Assembly: GCA_009760855.2 (NCBI GenBank)
Contig: WPIO01000002.1
Span: 657,501-697,500, forward strand
DNA from: Cristatella mucedo
Taxonomy: Eukaryota; Bryozoa; Phylactolaemata; Cristatellidae
Length of the DNA: 40,000 bases
Direction of reading: 5' to 3'
The stretch's first letter is position 1. Each line of letters opens with the position of its first letter. Positions 20,593 to 30,522 of the stretch are shown here, piece by piece. A program made the translations under genes and the position numbers. Under the pieces are notes generated by a model. It was given only the letters and a program-made list of their open reading frames with translations, had not been told where the DNA came from and did not search any database.

Positions 20593-22320
20593 GGCCGCTG
20601 GACCGCAGCAAGCGCTGCAACCGAAGCGGAGCAGTGGGCGTCTCTCTGGAACGCTGAAGCGAGCGGCGCGCGCTGCCGCTGCGTCCCGCGGCAGGCGCGC
20701 GCGGGCAGCAGTCGACTGAGACGGTCGTGAGAGCGCGGAACCCTCTACCTCGTCGACGCCGAGGCCGACTGAGCGGCCCCAGCGAACGCCGCAACAGCGA
20801 CGGCCTCTGAGGCAGCAGCAGCAGCAGCAGCAGCGGCAGCGGCCGGCGGGCGGGCTGGAGTAAGCGGCCGGCGATGCCGATCGGGGCTCGCCCGCCGGTG
20901 CGCTCCTACCGTTGACGAGGCTTTAGCGAGTGAATGAACGCTGCGACTGCGGCGGCGGAGCTTGGAGCTTGGAGCGAGGCTCTGCGATGTGCAAGCGCTT
21001 CGTTCAATGTCAAGAGGCCGCTCTAACCCACCCCACGGCGAAGAAACGCACCACCGGATGTAGCGCTGGGGACCGACGGAGGCCGCGCGTGGTGGGCCGT
21101 GCGCCGTCCTCGATTTATAAGCGGAGGCGGCGGCGGCGGCGGCGGCGGGGGAGGAGCGCGAGCGCTCGGCGGCGGCGGCGGCGGCTGGCGCTGTCCCAAG
21201 CCGATCAGCCATTCAAATTCAGTTACCCGAGAACCGCGATTGGCAGTGCGACCCTGTACCGCGTTTCCAAGAAAAATACCGTCGCCTCAGGCGGAAGCGC
21301 GCCGAGCCGCTTTTCAAAGTTAAAGCGTTGTTTTTCCGAGCTCCTCATCTCTGGTCTCGCGCTCGCACGATCGCTCGCCGCCGCCGCCGCCGCCGTCTTC
21401 GTGGCGCTCTTTTCCTCGGCGGCGGACGACGCTGCGAAGAAGTCTAGCCAGTCGCCGCGCGCACTCGCCCGGCGCCTGCCCAGCAGTCGCCGGCGGGGCC
21501 GCGAGCTCCCAGGCGCCTTCTGGCGGCGTGCATCCGGCCGGCCGCGAGGGCCGCGCCGCCGGCTGACGGCTTCGGCTATTTTCTGCCTCGGCGAGAGCGC
21601 CGATTCGCGTCTAGCCGCGGCCATAAGACTTGCGCAAAGGCTGCGGCGGCGGTGGCGGCGGCGGCTGTCCTGAATGCGACAGCAGGGTGGCTGCGCGCGG
21701 CGCCGCGCGGGTGCCCAGGCTATAGCCCGAGCGGCGCTCTCCGGTGGGTGCGGTGGCGGGAGCGCGCCGCCGGTGCGGCGCTGCGGCTGGCGATGAAGTG
21801 TGAGCCCGGACGGAGATGGCGCGCCAGTCGCCCGCTCGCGGCGGCGGCCGAGCAGAGCCGCGGCGTGCAGGAGACCGGCTCTCTCGCTGCCGCCGCTATC
21901 GCAGCCGACATGCGTCGACTGCCTGCGCACGCGAGCTCGCATTTCCTGGCGACGGCCGCTGCGATGCGAGTTGGAGCGCGTGCGCAGCGCTCGCGCTCCA
22001 ACTCGCCCGCGCCGAGGTCGCGGCCGTCGTTTCGCAGGCCGCGCGACGTCAGTCGGTGCAGTGACGAGACGTGACGCTCAGGATGCTGGCTTTCGCGGCG
22101 CGTAAGCGATTTCCGGCCGGGCGTTCGACCGAGCGCTCGCGGCTGCTTTTGCGCCACGCCTAGGAGCGAGCGAGCGAGCGAGCGAGCGCTGGACGCGCTC
22201 CAAAATGCGCCCGCTGCTCGCGTCGCTCGCGAGGTCAGCAGCTACGGCGTTAGCTGCGGCGCTGCCAAGTGCGGCGCCGAGCGCAGATGACGAAGTCACC
22301 GGCATGTGACCTCAACCGAC
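20000..22320. promoter_or_regulatory. CpG-rich island over the 5' end of paralogue 1
   Basis: Very GC- and CpG-rich, with simple-sequence runs: (GCA)n 20812-20834, (CGG)n about 21122-21147, (GAGC)n about 22163-22188. Long open frames on both strands here (for example 20930-21673 and 21223-21942) follow from the lack of AT-rich stops and have Arg/Ala/Ser-only composition, so I do not call them genes. Confidence 0.7.
21114..21244 (-). promoter_or_regulatory. Core promoter of paralogue 1: TATA box and upstream CCAAT
   Basis: The minus strand reads TTATAAAT at about 21120-21113 and GCCAAT at 21244-21239, in the right order for a promoter reading toward the gene. The TATA lies about 520 bp upstream of the ATG, which implies a long leader or a leader intron. 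A possible acceptor, CGGTTGCAG (minus strand, ending near 20619), lies close to the ATG. I could not fix a donor. Confidence 0.5.
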
Positions 22321-22415
22321 GTTCCGAACGTGCACGCCGTCCGGCTAAAACTTTGAGACGGATATCTGCCGACTGCGGGGGTCGCCGCGGCGGCGGCGGC
22401 GTCACCGCTCACGTA

Positions 22416-22577
22416 AGCATGCTCTGGCAGAGGCGGCTGCTTTTCACAACCTCGGTACCGAGGTCGCGGGTTCAAATCCTTCGGTTGGAGATTCTCTATT
22501 GCCGCTGCTAGCGGTGGCGATAGCCGTCAAGGCTCTTCTGTCGCTCTTCAAATGAGGCTGTTGAATCAGCTAGTATT
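22416..22577 (+). mobile_element. SINE family A copy 3
   Basis: GAGGCGGCTGCTT, CACAACCTCGGTACCGAGGTC, B box GGTTCAAATCC and the shared body ending TTGAATCAGCT. The A-box end is decayed. Confidence 0.75.
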
Positions 22578-22620
22578 GACTTATTATTTATTTAGGACAC
22601 TGCTCTCAATATTTTTTTAA

Positions 22621-22767
22621 CTTTAATAATTTAATAATTCATTTATATAGCACCCGAGAGAACTTCTATTCAGGCGCTTCACATATGCCTCGGGGCTCGA
22701 GCCCACGACCTCAGTCACACCTTGGTCGGGGCGAGCACCTTAACCACTAGACCAAACCAACTTCAAT
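22621..22767 (-). mobile_element. SINE family B copy 2, minus strand (cleanest)
   Basis: Minus strand: TTTGGTCTAGTGGTTAAGG (A box), then GGTCGTGGGCTCGAGCCCC (B box). The tail GAAGCGCCTGAATAGAAGTTCTCTCGGGTGCTATATAAAT follows as adjacent segments. The tail matches the LINE 3' hairpin region. Confidence 0.8.
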
Positions 22768-23089
22768 GGCCACGATTGAAAATACGCAGAAAATCCACTG
22801 GCTCATGCGGCGACGCGCTAGGCAAGTCTTCAGCTCGTTGTTCCGGCATTCATAGGTCTACGATGCAGTCCAATATGTGCGGGATAGAAGCAACGGCCCG
22901 GGCGTCGGATGAGTAGGCGATCCGATGCGCGCATTCTTCCGCGCAGACAGGAAGCGACCGCGATACTTAACGTACTTGGCTAGAAGAAAGGCGCGATAGG
23001 ACAGCTGTTCCTTTTAAAGTCACATTCTCAAGTCGTCAGGTCCTTTCTGTCTAGTCAACCTGCCTTCAGCTACGAGGGAATCACCTTGA

Positions 23090-23545
23090 TCAGGACCTGC
23101 TACAATACGAGTGCAAAAGCCAGACGGGTTCACGCGTCTGTGGCATCGCGACTGAATTATTGCGATGCTCTTTTTCAGGGCATCCGGCCGGTGCCCTTAG
23201 TTGTCTGCAGCTGGCGCGAAACTCGGCAGCTCGTCCGGTCTGTAGGCGACGGCGTCGCCGCTACATCACACCGCTTCGAAATGAGCTTCGCTGGCTCACA
23301 ATCAAGCATCGATGCGATTTCAAACTCCCCAGTCTTGGCTTACAGGTCACTGGTACAGGTTACAGGTACAGGTTGCAGGTCACAAGTCACACGTCACACG
23401 TCAAGGTCACAGGTCACATGTCACAGGTCACATGTCGCAGGTCACAGGTCGCATGTTACGGGTCTGGGCTTACAGGTCACTTCGCTCGCTGGCACTAACC
23501 TATCTGTCCGACCTTGTTGCTCTTCCAGTTTACTCTTGCACACAA
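23090..23545 (+). mobile_element. LINE ORF2 fragment, plus strand, interrupted by a minisatellite
   Basis: Across two frames: SRLNYCDALFQG, then CLQLARNSAARPV, ITPLRNELRWLTIKHR, DFKLPSL. After the minisatellite (23341-23480) comes YRSLRSLALTYLSDLVAL. These are ordered LINE ORF2 blocks. The 5' part, the frame and the 3' end are lost. Confidence 0.7.
23341..23480 (+). repeat. AGGTCA minisatellite born inside LINE coding sequence
   Basis: About 140 bp of imperfect ACAGGTCAC / CATGTCAC units. The flanking LINE sequence GGCTTACAGGTCACT occurs once before (23337-23351) and once after (23467-23481), showing in-place expansion of that LINE segment. I count seven exact AGGTCA hexamers. Confidence 0.85.
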
Positions 23546-23556
23546 GACTCAGCAGC

Positions 23557-23800
23557 TAATAATAATAATAACAATGACAAAATTGTTATAGCACCCTCAG
23601 GGAACTCGATCTCTGTCTAGGCACTTTGCATTTGCTGCAAAGGAATCGCGATCGAGTGGTTGTCGGTAGCACGTTAAATGACAACAAGCATAGCTCGTTG
23701 TCTGTCTAGGCACTTTGCATTTGCTGCAAAGGAATCGCGATCGAGTGGTTGTCGGTAGCACGTTAAATGACAACAAGCATAGCTCGTTGTCTCGCTATCC
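23557..23800 (-). mobile_element. LINE 3' end, minus strand, with internal tandem duplication
   Basis: The AAT-rich tail (23557-23573) and hairpin region (AGCACCCTCAGGGAACTCGATCTCTGTCTAGGCACTTT in parts) match the family, followed by the duplicated 3' UTR segment. Confidence 0.75.
23612..23789. repeat. Perfect 89-bp tandem duplication
   Basis: 23612-23700 and 23701-23789 are identical base for base, starting TCTGTCTAGG and ending GCTCGTTG, within LINE 3' UTR. Confidence 0.93.
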
Positions 23801-24214
23801 CTCGCACTCAATTGAAATCTTTTGGTAATCGAGCCTTCAGCTCGTAGGCATCAAAAGGTCTTAAACTCGCTTCCGGCTACGGTCTCTACCGGAAACGACT
23901 TTCAGTTTTGTAAGTTTTGCTCAGGGGCGCATTTGCTCCGGCGGTGAGCATTTCCTTCGCCTTCCACTGAAATAGCGCATTCTCTGTTGGTCCGGCCGGA
24001 GCTTTGCGTTCGTACGCGTGCGCAGCACGTGCGGGGAATTTTACTAGCCGTAGCTCTTGTCAACCGGTTTCGCTGAGCGTCTTCGAGTTTGCTTGCATGC
24101 TTGGTGCCGTGCATGCCATCAAACTCGTAGAGGGAATTTATTTCCTGGTAACGAGTTGCAGAGCGAATAAATAGACGCTTACTTCTGCTAGCTGGCCAGC
24201 CAGACACGCAACTG

Positions 24215-24386
24215 TTACTTTTCTTTTTTGTATGGGAGCAGGAGCAGGTCGTCGTCGTCGGCTCCGATTGCACTGACGGCACGAACCCTCTCGGACCAGT
24301 ACGCCATGGGTTTACTTCGGCGTCGGCCTGACGGCTGATCGGCTCCAGGATCCATTCGACTCTGGTAGAGCAGCTCGGAACAACGA
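24215..24386 (-). CDS. Possible terminal exon of an unrecognised gene
   Basis: A minus-strand acceptor-like CTTTGCACTTTCGCAG ends at 24387 and is followed by an open frame of 57 codons (first base completing a codon) to TAA 24217-24215. It contains RCSELLYQSRMDPG and an Asp4-Leu4 run. I recognise no family and see no partner exon, so it may be chance. Confidence 0.15.
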
Positions 24387-24869
24387 CTGCGAAAGTGCAA
24401 AGAAATCCTCCTATCTTACCTAAGATTTCCAATTAGCCGCCAATCTCGCTAATCAGTGTTTCTCGTCCTGGCGCCCCACGAAACGATCGGTCTAGACCGT
24501 ACAGTGCAGAGATATTTGCTCTTTTGCGGTCGCTCGTGGCCCAATCGTGGCCGTTCGAACGACGTCTCGCAGGCCATTCATCTATTCCACTCGCTGCAGA
24601 GGCTTCGCTAATGCGCAACCGTGACCACAATTCCCTATCAAAACAAATTCATCCGCGCGCTGATCCAAGCAGCGGCCAATTTCTCGAAAAAACATCATCG
24701 TCCGGACTGCGAAGGAATTCGATGCCCCGATCTTGCGTGCTTGGCTCCATTGCTTTTCCATTTTGGTTTGGAAGACTGGCTGGTGGTCGTTTTGTTTGCA
24801 CCGCTCATCTCTCATGCACGATTCACACTAGCTTCCGGCGGCGACCGGGAGGCTGAATAACATTTGGTT

Positions 24870-26925
24870 AGCCCAGATTCATCTGTACCAATGCGTCAAT
24901 AGTTAGGAAGCTCCCTCGAGAACGATGCTCTGTTACCGCTTGCCAGACATCGTGTTGGCCCATCGCTGGACATGCTGTTTCTCTTCCTGCAGATGCTTCT
25001 TTAAGAGTACAGCGAGCCCTTTCAGGAACTTTCTTATTATTCTGTGCTAGAGTTGGCCATCTCGGCTGCTATATTCTGAGTGGCTGACTTCGACGATTGG
25101 TAAACATTTGTCTGTGCAACTGCTCGCACACTCACAATAGCTAAAATCGGGAAAGGGGTAAGGCCCCTACGTCAAGAGGTGTGAAGCGTTGCATTGTCAG
25201 CAACAACAACTCTGCAGAACCTCGGGAAGTCAGCAGAAGGCATTGCAGTTCAATGCAGTGCCAGAAGCGGTGCATGGCGAGCATGAGTTCTGAGATTACG
25301 TACACTCATTAGAAAAAGCTCCTCGCACTGTGGCCGCCCCTGATGTGACCTTAATTCGTTCGGGTATTAAGAGGGTTTCCTACGATGCCAGGTATTCTAA
25401 AATTATGTGGAGCATGTGAAAATAATTATTGACAGCCCATAAAGCAAACACGAATTGTTTCTTCTAGTGTAACATATTAAATCGAGCTCACAGCTTTACT
25501 GAAAAGTTCGGCTGCTGTTGTGCACCAAGTTACCAGCCAAAGCCGCCTGTAGATATCACTTCATGGTCGGTCTATGGGGTTCAAATCCGGGGACTGGCTG
25601 GACCACTACATCAACGCCATATAACGATGCGTCAAAAAGTACTATACTCAAGTTATTGATGGTCAAGCAAGTTGAATTTCAAATCTTGGATATCCTGCTT
25701 AGCGTTCGTTACAAATGGCAGTAAATCAACGATTCAAAGCACACTTCAAGGTCCCTGAAGTGGCTTTCAAAGAATCCATGTGTTGTACTCATGCAGAGAA
25801 CGTTGTTGCATCTGCATGGAGGATTATTCCAACCGCAGTAAATAATCTGTCTGAGATCTATCTTATACGTTGTGGATATACCGTATAAGCTGCGTCTACA
25901 GAAATTTGACGCTGAGCTTACTTATGACTCAAATTTATCGCCTGAAGTGTCTGCTAATTGGGCACAAGCCTCAGTAATGGCACCTTAGACCACTCGACCT
26001 AGTTTTTATTACTCGTTCGGTAGCAACCCCTGCGATGATGATGTATTGCATTAAGCGGCAGCTTCTTCATCTGAAACACGGAAATTGCAGAGACTGGCTG
26101 TGATTTTAGATGATGCTTCATCTGTGCTTGACTCATACTATAGGTGCGTCTGTGACCACCACTCAGGTCGCTTTTACAGCTCCTTGAATGACAAGGCCGT
26201 TGAAGGCATGGCTTTTTGCTAGTCCATGTTTCTGCATCACAGGCTCTAGGAGTGGCGTTGGTATAGTCTCCTGCATACTCTGTTACCAAGTGCTACTACA
26301 TATTTGGTTTTGGCGCGTTCTGACGCCGCGTCAGCAAGATTTCTGAAGATGAATGTATTCATTTCTCAGGGACCGAAGCGTCTGCACCGTCGGCACTCAT
26401 TTCGCCAGACAAAGCATTATTCTGCTAGGAGCCTCCTAAATGCTGTTCTCTCCTACGATTTTCCTGAGCCTTGCGCCTTTTTGGAAATCCTAAGGAGGAG
26501 AAATCAGAAACGACAGTTTACCTCCGTGCGAATAAAGAGCTGGCATTTCCGATTACTCTACAGTTTTATTCGACGAGAAGGCTCTGGTGCTCACCTTGGT
26601 TTCCCAGCTATGGACTCTCATTCTTTGTATAACGACTTTTCTTTGTCTCAGTATCTAAGTACGAGCCAGTGCGACGAAGCAAGTTAATGGCACTTTCGAG
26701 GAGCCACAAGTTTGAAAAAATGGCGACATCTCGGGCAAGCCAGCTCCAAGCTCCATAGGAGAGACCATCATCAGCTCTGAGACATTGAGAGACCGATGCC
26801 CAGTTCCATTCCCAAGAGAGGAGAGTGTGTCACGGCCGCTTGGCACACTAAGCACTTTCCTGTTTTCGGCGGCGACCTCCACAGGAGAACAGCATGCCAG
26901 TGAGGAGCTTGCACGCTGTCCAGAG
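24870..26925. other. Long stretch without an assigned gene
   Basis: Only short open frames without recognisable motifs (for example 26304-26687 plus, which lacks an ATG start, and 25999-26289 minus). Confidence 0.4.
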
Positions 26926-26929
26926 CAAG

Positions 26930-26990
26930 GCGCAAATGTAAAGTGCCTAAAAAGAGATTAAATTCTCCGAGGGCGCTATACGAGAGGGAC
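26930..26990 (+). mobile_element. LINE 3' end remnant, plus strand
   Basis: AAATGTAAAGTGCCTAAAAAGAGATT followed by AAATTCTCCGAGGGCGCTATA is the sense version of the family 3' hairpin region. Confidence 0.6.
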
Positions 26991-27284
26991 GGCCAGCTTC
27001 CGCGTGGCTTCCTGTGATCTGCGATGAGCGATCGCGCTGGCTGTCCATGTGTGTCTTTAGTGTACCCAGCGGCTAACGTATGCAAATTGAACAGACGGGA
27101 AAGATTCATACATATTATCCAAGTCATTTTCTTGGTGTCACACCTTCCTTAGCTGGAATAAAGTCGATAGCTTTCGCTCGGGATTTCCGGTTCCTCTGAA
27201 ACGCTGAGTCGCTCGATGATTTCGCTATTACGAAATGGATGAGTGGCAGCCACAGTGGCTGCTGCAGCCTAAGAAAGGCAGGTG

Positions 27285-28165
27285 GCAGCTGCAGCTTCTT
27301 TTTAAATTTCGTCAAGTTAGGAGATGCTGCGATGTCAGCCGAGACTGAGTTCAAGGCTCTGGGAGCTCTCGAACGAGAACTCGGCATCAGAAGAATGGGC
27401 TCCACAGGATTTGAGGTTAGAGGTACAGCTGCGTTGAGTAAGTAATATGAGTGTGAGGTGTATGATGCCCAGCTTGATTAGGAGCTAGCTTGGATAGGTG
27501 GCAATATATATCGCGAACATTGTGAACTTAACATTAAGAATACTAATTGGGTTTAGCTTGACTCCCAGCATTTTCCGGAAAAATGGAGCTCACTAACTGT
27601 TCTAAGGACACTTTTCTATGAGCGTCAAATGTCGAGATAGAAATTAGAGCACTTGCACACACTCTCTAATCGGAGAGTTGCGTCATGTAAATCAGACAGT
27701 GTTCAGTGCACTAGAATATGGGATAGCACTTGGATAGCCGGAGCAAGAAAATGAAGGGACCTAAAAAGTGAGTTAAAAAGCATCAAAGTCGATAGGGTCC
27801 TCGAGGATCGAGGAGGAGACAGTGCAGGCGCATTACAGGGAAGGTCACGTGGCAGCTGTGACCTTCACGACGGTTGGGCTTGACCGCAGAGCTGAGCGAA
27901 AACTGCACTGCACAGGCGCGCATATCTGCGAGTGGCGATTTACTCAAGTCAAGTCACACTGTACCAACCACAGTACGTTGACAATGCGCATACCTGCTTG
28001 GTTGGGGCATCGTTGCTTAAGTCCAAATTTCAGCCATTTTATGTAGCTGAAAGTAGGCAGACATGACAGTGGAGCAGATATAGCCATTTAGTGAAAGGAC
28101 TCTTTGGAACAGGACACCGATATTTCCTTCAGATTCTACGTGGATACTCTAGCTGAAGTGCTTTT
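27285..28165 (-). mobile_element. LINE ORF2 fragments, minus strand
   Basis: The minus strand gives RAPRALNSVSADIAASPNL and FKKKLQL near 27290-27390 (ORF2 C-terminus). Degenerate upstream ORF2 sequence follows between about 27700 and 28165, parallel to the copies at 10290 and 14955. Probably one copy with internal rearrangement, or two. Confidence 0.6.
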
Positions 28166-28545
28166 GAGATTCATAATATTTTTTTTCATAATCGATTTCA
28201 CAGCAGAACGTGGCAGGGCGAGCCCTGCTTGGCAGGAAGCGTGAGAGCGGCAGGATGGCGGGACGCCGACGAGAATGGTCGAGAATCGACGAGAATGGTC
28301 GGCAAAGATCGATCGCACCGTCCACCGCCGCCCAGAGCCGACGGCTTTCGGCAAGCGCGCTCAGCCCGCACTACGAGCGGGCACCCTGGCCGCCGCCGCC
28401 GCCGCGAGCAGAGAGTAGAGAGCGGAGCTCGCGCTCCAAAGGCTTCACGCGCGCAACAAGGGCGGCGATGCCGACAGTTCGGGAGTGCGCGAGCTAGAGC
28501 CGTTCGGCCAGCGTCTGAGGCGAGCATTTTTGTAACAACGATGAT

Positions 28546-28553
28546 AATTTAAT
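28546..28553 (-). terminator. Candidate poly(A) signal of paralogue 2
   Basis: ATTAAA (minus strand, about 28553-28548), roughly 66 bases past the stop codon. It is the common variant of AATAAA; no exact AATAAA is present there on this strand. Confidence 0.4.
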
Positions 28554-28618
28554 AAAAGAGTAAAATTTTACAAAGGGCACCGGCTGACGATCAGTAAATG
28601 TTTGGTGTCACTAAAGTG

Positions 28619-29592
28619 CTAGCCAAAGAGCGGGTGCTTGTCCGACTGGCAGTCTCGGTTGAAAGGCTCCAGGTAGTTAGAGTCGATCCCTTGGCAGAAG
28701 ACGGGTCCTCCAGGGAACGGAGCGACGCATCGTCCGCGGAAGTTTCTCTGCAAAAGTCAAGGCCGCCGTGGCGGTGTCGGCGCACTCAGCTGCGCAGCGA
28801 CTGACGCTGTTCGAGAAGCGCGGAGGCGCAGAGGCAGAGTCCTCCTCGTTACCTGCGTGCACGTGCGAATGTAGCAAGTGCGCAGCTGCGGCTGGTTAGT
28901 CGCCGCGTCGGCCGAAGCGGTCGTCGGCGGCGGCCGCGGGCTCCCGACGGCATCCCTGGCGACTCGGATCAGTCTCGGCAAAACTGACTCGCTGCCCTAG
29001 AACGAAAGCGTGCCACCAAGATTAGCCCAGGCTGCAAGTAAAAGAGAAAGAGTGAGGTCTGAGCGCTCTGAGACCGAGCTGCTGAAAGGTTTCAAGAGAG
29101 CAGCGAAGAAGCGCGAGCAGGCGCCGCCGCCGCCGAGGTCGAGGTCACCCGCCGCCGCGGGCAGGCGCCGGCTCGCTCGGAGCAGCCGAGGCGTAACAGC
29201 AGCAGCGGCGGCGGCGGTGCAAGATGCGCCGATGGCGCGCGTGCGCGTGTGCACCCCGCGCGCGCGCGCGCCGCGGTAGTCGCCGTGGCCCTACGATCGA
29301 AGCGCGGGCAGCGCCGGCGCCGGCGCCTGTATACACTCTGCCCACAAGCCCGTGGGGAAGCCCGTCAAGCGATCGCTTCGGCGCCCGAGCCGCCGCCGCC
29401 TGCCGCCTGCCGAGCGCGCACCTGCTGGATCCTCGACGTGGACACGACGCCGGTCGACTCGTCCAGGAAGCCGAAATACGTGTACTCGACTGAGCCGGAG
29501 GCTAGCGTCTTCTTCTCGAACAGCTCGCCACATTCGGCGGCGGCGGTGAAAAGAAAGGCGAGTAGCGCTACGACGGCGACGACATTCTGCAT
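28619..29592 (-). CDS. Small secreted four-cysteine protein, paralogue 2 (two coding exons)
   Basis: Unrecognised family; 99-aa precursor. Coding exon 1 is 29592-29422 (ATG 29592-29590): signal peptide MQNVVAVVALLAFLFTAAAE, mature chain from CGELFEKK. It ends ...VSTSRIQQ at CAG|GTGCGC (phase 0). The intron is 29421-28748 (674 bp), ending CTTTTGCAG. Terminal exon 28747-28619: RGRCVAPF, FCQGI, YLEPFNRDC, then a nine-residue tail, stop TAG. Mature cysteines are C21, C64, C75 and C90. Spacings are 43, 11 and 15, against 42, 12 and 15 in paralogue 1. About half of aligned residues are identical, with blocks CGEL, ASG, YFG, VSTSR, RGRCV, EP and NRDC shared. The gene lies head-to-tail with paralogue 1, which suggests an old tandem duplication. 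The donor GTGCGC is weak but sits in the same phase as its counterpart. Confidence 0.87.
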
Positions 29593-29810
29593 GGTTGACG
29601 CTCGCAAACGACGGAGTCTGCTAAAAAGAAACGGCAGGCGGCGGCGCGCTTGGCGTATCCGAGAGCTACGGACGGCGCCGGCGTTCGCTTCGAATGCCGA
29701 GCGGCGCCGACGGCGGCGGCGGCAGCGAGCGCGGGTGCGGCTGCGACGACAGCGACAGCGGGTGACGATGCAGCGCGGCAGCCACTTACGGTGATATCGA
29801 GCAGAAGACG
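29593..29810 (-). other. 5' untranslated exon and leader intron of paralogue 2
   Basis: A strong donor ACC|GTAAGTG on the minus strand (intron begins 29789) and acceptor TTTCTTTTTAG (intron ends 29621) give a 169-bp leader intron. The acceptor is followed by CAG, making a NAGNAG tandem acceptor (29621 or 29618). The upstream exon would be only about 20 nt if transcription starts about 30 bp from the TATA box. Confidence 0.6.
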
Positions 29811-29833
29811 GCGAGCCAAGCCGAGCGGGCTCA

Positions 29834-29840
29834 ATTTATA
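29834..29840 (-). promoter_or_regulatory. TATA box of paralogue 2
   Basis: TATAAAT on the minus strand at 29840-29834, about 245 bp upstream of the ATG and about 50 bp upstream of the leader-intron donor. The same TATAAAT core precedes paralogue 1. Confidence 0.6.
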
Positions 29841-30522
29841 CGGGAAGAGCCAGAGGACTTCGTTTCTATTAAGAAGGGGCGTTTCTTGGAGAACTGCCGC
29901 CAATCCAGACGAACTGTCATCCTCGACGTGCCCTCGTCGCGCGAGCTCTTCCGGAGATGAATCGCAGACGAAGAATCGGCCGCCGAAATCGGGTAGCACA
30001 ACCTCGGCTCCGCGCCGCGGCTCAGTCAGCGTAGCGGCACTCGTTTCACTCGCGAGCAGCCCTTCCCATGCAGCGTAGCTTGGAGGCTCGGCGCCGAGCC
30101 TGAGTGCATTGAGTGAAATGTGGAATTCTGCGCCGCTCAGTCTCACTTCATTCGGGGTCACTCAGCCGCCGCTACGTAGCACCGTAAGAGGCTCGGGCAG
30201 AGCTTTGCGAGGGACGCTATAGGCCGTACGTAAGAGCCGGATGTAAGGAACTGGCAGCTCTCAATCTCAACTTCACATGCTGCTTGCCCGGGGCCGATGC
30301 CTCGATCGTTCCAGAGCGACGCTTTGGGCAGTGTGCACTCTATTGCTTGCGGAGTGCCGGGTTGGCATTGGATCGGTGGAGTTCATCGACTGGCCTGATG
30401 GTATGCTAGCTTGTGTGTGAAGCAATATCATCGCAACGTCGGCGTTACGGTCCAGTGCTTTATCTATTGAGCTGTCGATGCAGCAACTCTCGGGCGCTCG
30501 ATGCAGGGAGGGAGGCTGACTA

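Larger units (their letters stand above)
28205..30180. promoter_or_regulatory. CpG-rich island over paralogue 2
   Basis: GC- and CpG-rich DNA surrounding the gene, with GCC/CGG and CG runs (for example about 29249-29272). Long open frames here on both strands (29249-29794, 29568-30161) are low-complexity and not called as genes. Confidence 0.6.

Noticed and set aside
20930-21942. Open frames of about 240 codons on both strands
   Set aside because: They lie in CpG-rich simple sequence, are almost only Arg/Ala/Ser/Gly/Pro and overlap each other on both strands. They reflect low AT content, not coding.
24215-24386. Third paralogue of the secreted family (C-x-E-L near the acceptor)
   Set aside because: Resemblance is limited to Cys-x-Glu-Leu. 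None of the other shared blocks is present.
24621-24860. Plus-strand frame with DCEGIRCPDLAC, VWC-like
   Set aside because: Only one short cysteine cluster, no splice context or start that convinces, and no second copy. Probably chance.
27840-27866. Inverted GAAGGTCAC/GTGACCTTC as a hormone response element
   Set aside because: It lies in decayed LINE ORF2 with a 9-base spacer, not a standard receptor spacing, and there is no supporting context.
29249-30161. Open frames of 181 and 197 codons around paralogue 2
   Set aside because: Same low-complexity cause. They overlap the first exon, leader intron and promoter of paralogue 2, which is supported by homology.
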